From assembly GCA_031255425.1 (NCBI GenBank), contig JAIRSN010000046.1, forward strand, positions 1 to 15,826: DNA of 15,826 nt. The letters run 5' to 3'. The position numbers were made by a program, and so were the translations under genes. A model generated the notes under the pieces. The model ran no database searches and was not told the origin of the DNA. It saw only the letters and a list, made by a program, of their open reading frames with translations. Shown in pieces: positions 15,217 to 15,826 of the stretch. The DNA comes from Dysgonamonadaceae bacterium (lineage in GTDB: Bacteria; Bacteroidota; Bacteroidia; Bacteroidales; Azobacteroidaceae). The stretch's first letter is position 1. The number at the start of each line of letters is the position of its first letter.

Positions 15217-15347
15217 CAGCATTGTGCGTTTCATTATTCATTATATACAGGTATAGGATAATACGTGCACGGATGTTTTCTCACATAAATCATATAAATC
15301 ACAGTTCAGACAATTACACCTGTATAAGGTGGAAACGCAGGATGCTG
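15217..15347. repeat. Long imperfect inverted repeat
   Basis: Three blocks pair in order: CAGCAT (15217-15222) with ATGCTG (15342-15347), TGCGTTTC (15225-15232) with GAAACGCA (15332-15339), and TATACAGGT (15244-15252) with ACCTGTATA (15318-15326). That is 23 pairs enclosing about 65 nt. It lies in the non-coding stretch between the MMPL promoter and copy C of the structured element. Function unknown. Confidence 0.75.
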
Positions 15348-15400
15348 CATTCTGTGCCTCTTTTATAATGCGTTTGCCCCGGATTTATTTTAATTTATTT

Positions 15401-15430
15401 TTTGCTTTCAAAGATTTTCACTACTTTTGC
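15401..15430 (+). promoter_or_regulatory. Promoter of structured RNA copy C
   Basis: TTTG (15401-15404), a 17-nt spacer and TACTTTTGC (15422-15430) match the Bacteroidetes -33/-7 consensus on the + strand. The -7 box and its surroundings (CTTTCAAAGATTTTCACTA) are conserved in copies A and B. Confidence 0.65.
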
Positions 15431-15437
15431 GCGGTTT

Positions 15438-15826
15438 CTTTTAACAAAAAGCTGATTAAGGCGTGGAAACCAATTAAAATACATAATTAATTAAAGAAAG
15501 CGTTAGCTTTTATTCTTGCTTTTAGAAACTTCAACAATTTCAACAGTGACAAGGATAAGTAAGTAAACGCTCGCGTAGGAAGCGTGGGCAACTTATTTGT
15601 TACTGTGGGTAGTTGAAGACCTCTAAAAGCGAATAAAGTTACAAGTCCCCGCTTCATTATTTTTTAAATCGCTTCTCTTTCGGGACTCAGGAAGCCCAAA
15701 CACAGCAATGAAACATATACACAGAATATAATTCTTTCCGGCAAAGGTAAAGGCAACTTGTTATTCGTTACGCAAACAGATTTCTTTCTCATGTTTATAG
15801 TTAGTTGGAGTTGCTTTTACCGGAAC
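15438..15826 (+). ncRNA. Candidate structured RNA, copy C (cut by window end)
   Basis: Counterpart of copy B in the opposite orientation. Stems: GCTTTTAGA (15518-15526) with TCTAAAAGC (15622-15630), CTTCAAC (15529-15535) with GTTGAAG (15612-15618), CAGTGACAA (15544-15552) with TTGTTACTG (15597-15605, one G-U), and ACGCT/AGCGT at 15567-15571/15581-15585. Stem sequences differ from copy B yet pair. Bulged outer pairing (GTTAGCTTTTATTC with GAATAAAGTTAC) is shared by both. A 3' hairpin pairs TTCCGG...TAAAGGCAACT (15738 on) with AGTTGCTTTTACCGGAA near the window end, again with a G-U pair on this strand. The apparent small frame MRKKS...LSPE on the opposite strand is broken by an extra base. The transcript may continue past the window. 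Confidence 0.6.

Noticed and set aside
3165..15826. Composite transposon bounded by inverted copies B and C
   Set aside because: The ~12-kb interior holds housekeeping genes in their usual order (lpxK-punA-thiL), and there is no transposase or visible target duplication. A further copy at the left edge suggests a dispersed element.

Overview
The window looks like chromosome from a member of the Bacteroidales. The reasons are the TAnnTTTG-type -7 promoter boxes, AT-rich start regions without Shine-Dalgarno sequences, a secreted protein with GLUG repeats, a DUF6261-like protein, the gene order lpxK-punA-thiL, and an RND/MMPL-acyltransferase fusion of the aryl-polyene/flexirubin type. Genus cannot be read from the sequence. 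Coding DNA is moderately GC-rich, while intergenic DNA is AT-rich and unusually full of hairpins and repeats.

Layout. 1-594: tail of a dispersed element, a ten-unit 42-bp palindrome array, and a terminator. 595-3072 (-): secreted GLUG/Ig-like surface protein. 3073-3983: a ~400-bp structured element (copy B, reading toward the GLUG gene), a second copy of the array leader, and a cluster of short hairpins. 3984-5309 (+): KamA-family radical SAM enzyme with its own promoter. 5316-8225 (-): overlapping operon lpxK-punA-thiL (lipid A kinase, purine nucleoside phosphorylase, and a ThiL homologue with several normally invariant aspartates replaced). 8392-9321 (-): DUF6261-like protein. 9322-10053: a second 42-bp array of twelve hairpins plus a GC-rich hairpin cluster. 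10054-15088 (-): an overlapping pair, a CrtI-like FAD oxidoreductase after a giant MMPL exporter/acyltransferase. 15089-15826: hairpins, an inverted repeat, and copy C of the structured element on the + strand, cut by the window end.

The genes are mostly ordinary; the unusual content is between them. Copies B and C of the structured element share two long stems whose sequences differ but stay complementary (compensatory changes), and a small reading frame in the element shows no sign of protein-level selection. I therefore read it as a conserved structured RNA. A TAnnTTTG box in both copies and wobble pairs in copy C agree on one transcript strand. Near copies A and B lie hairpin arrays. In the array at 9381-9862, twelve hairpins are centred exactly every 42 bp, and their arms change sequence from unit to unit while staying self-complementary. 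How these hairpins are generated and whether they relate to the RNA element are open. All functions of the non-coding elements are inference.
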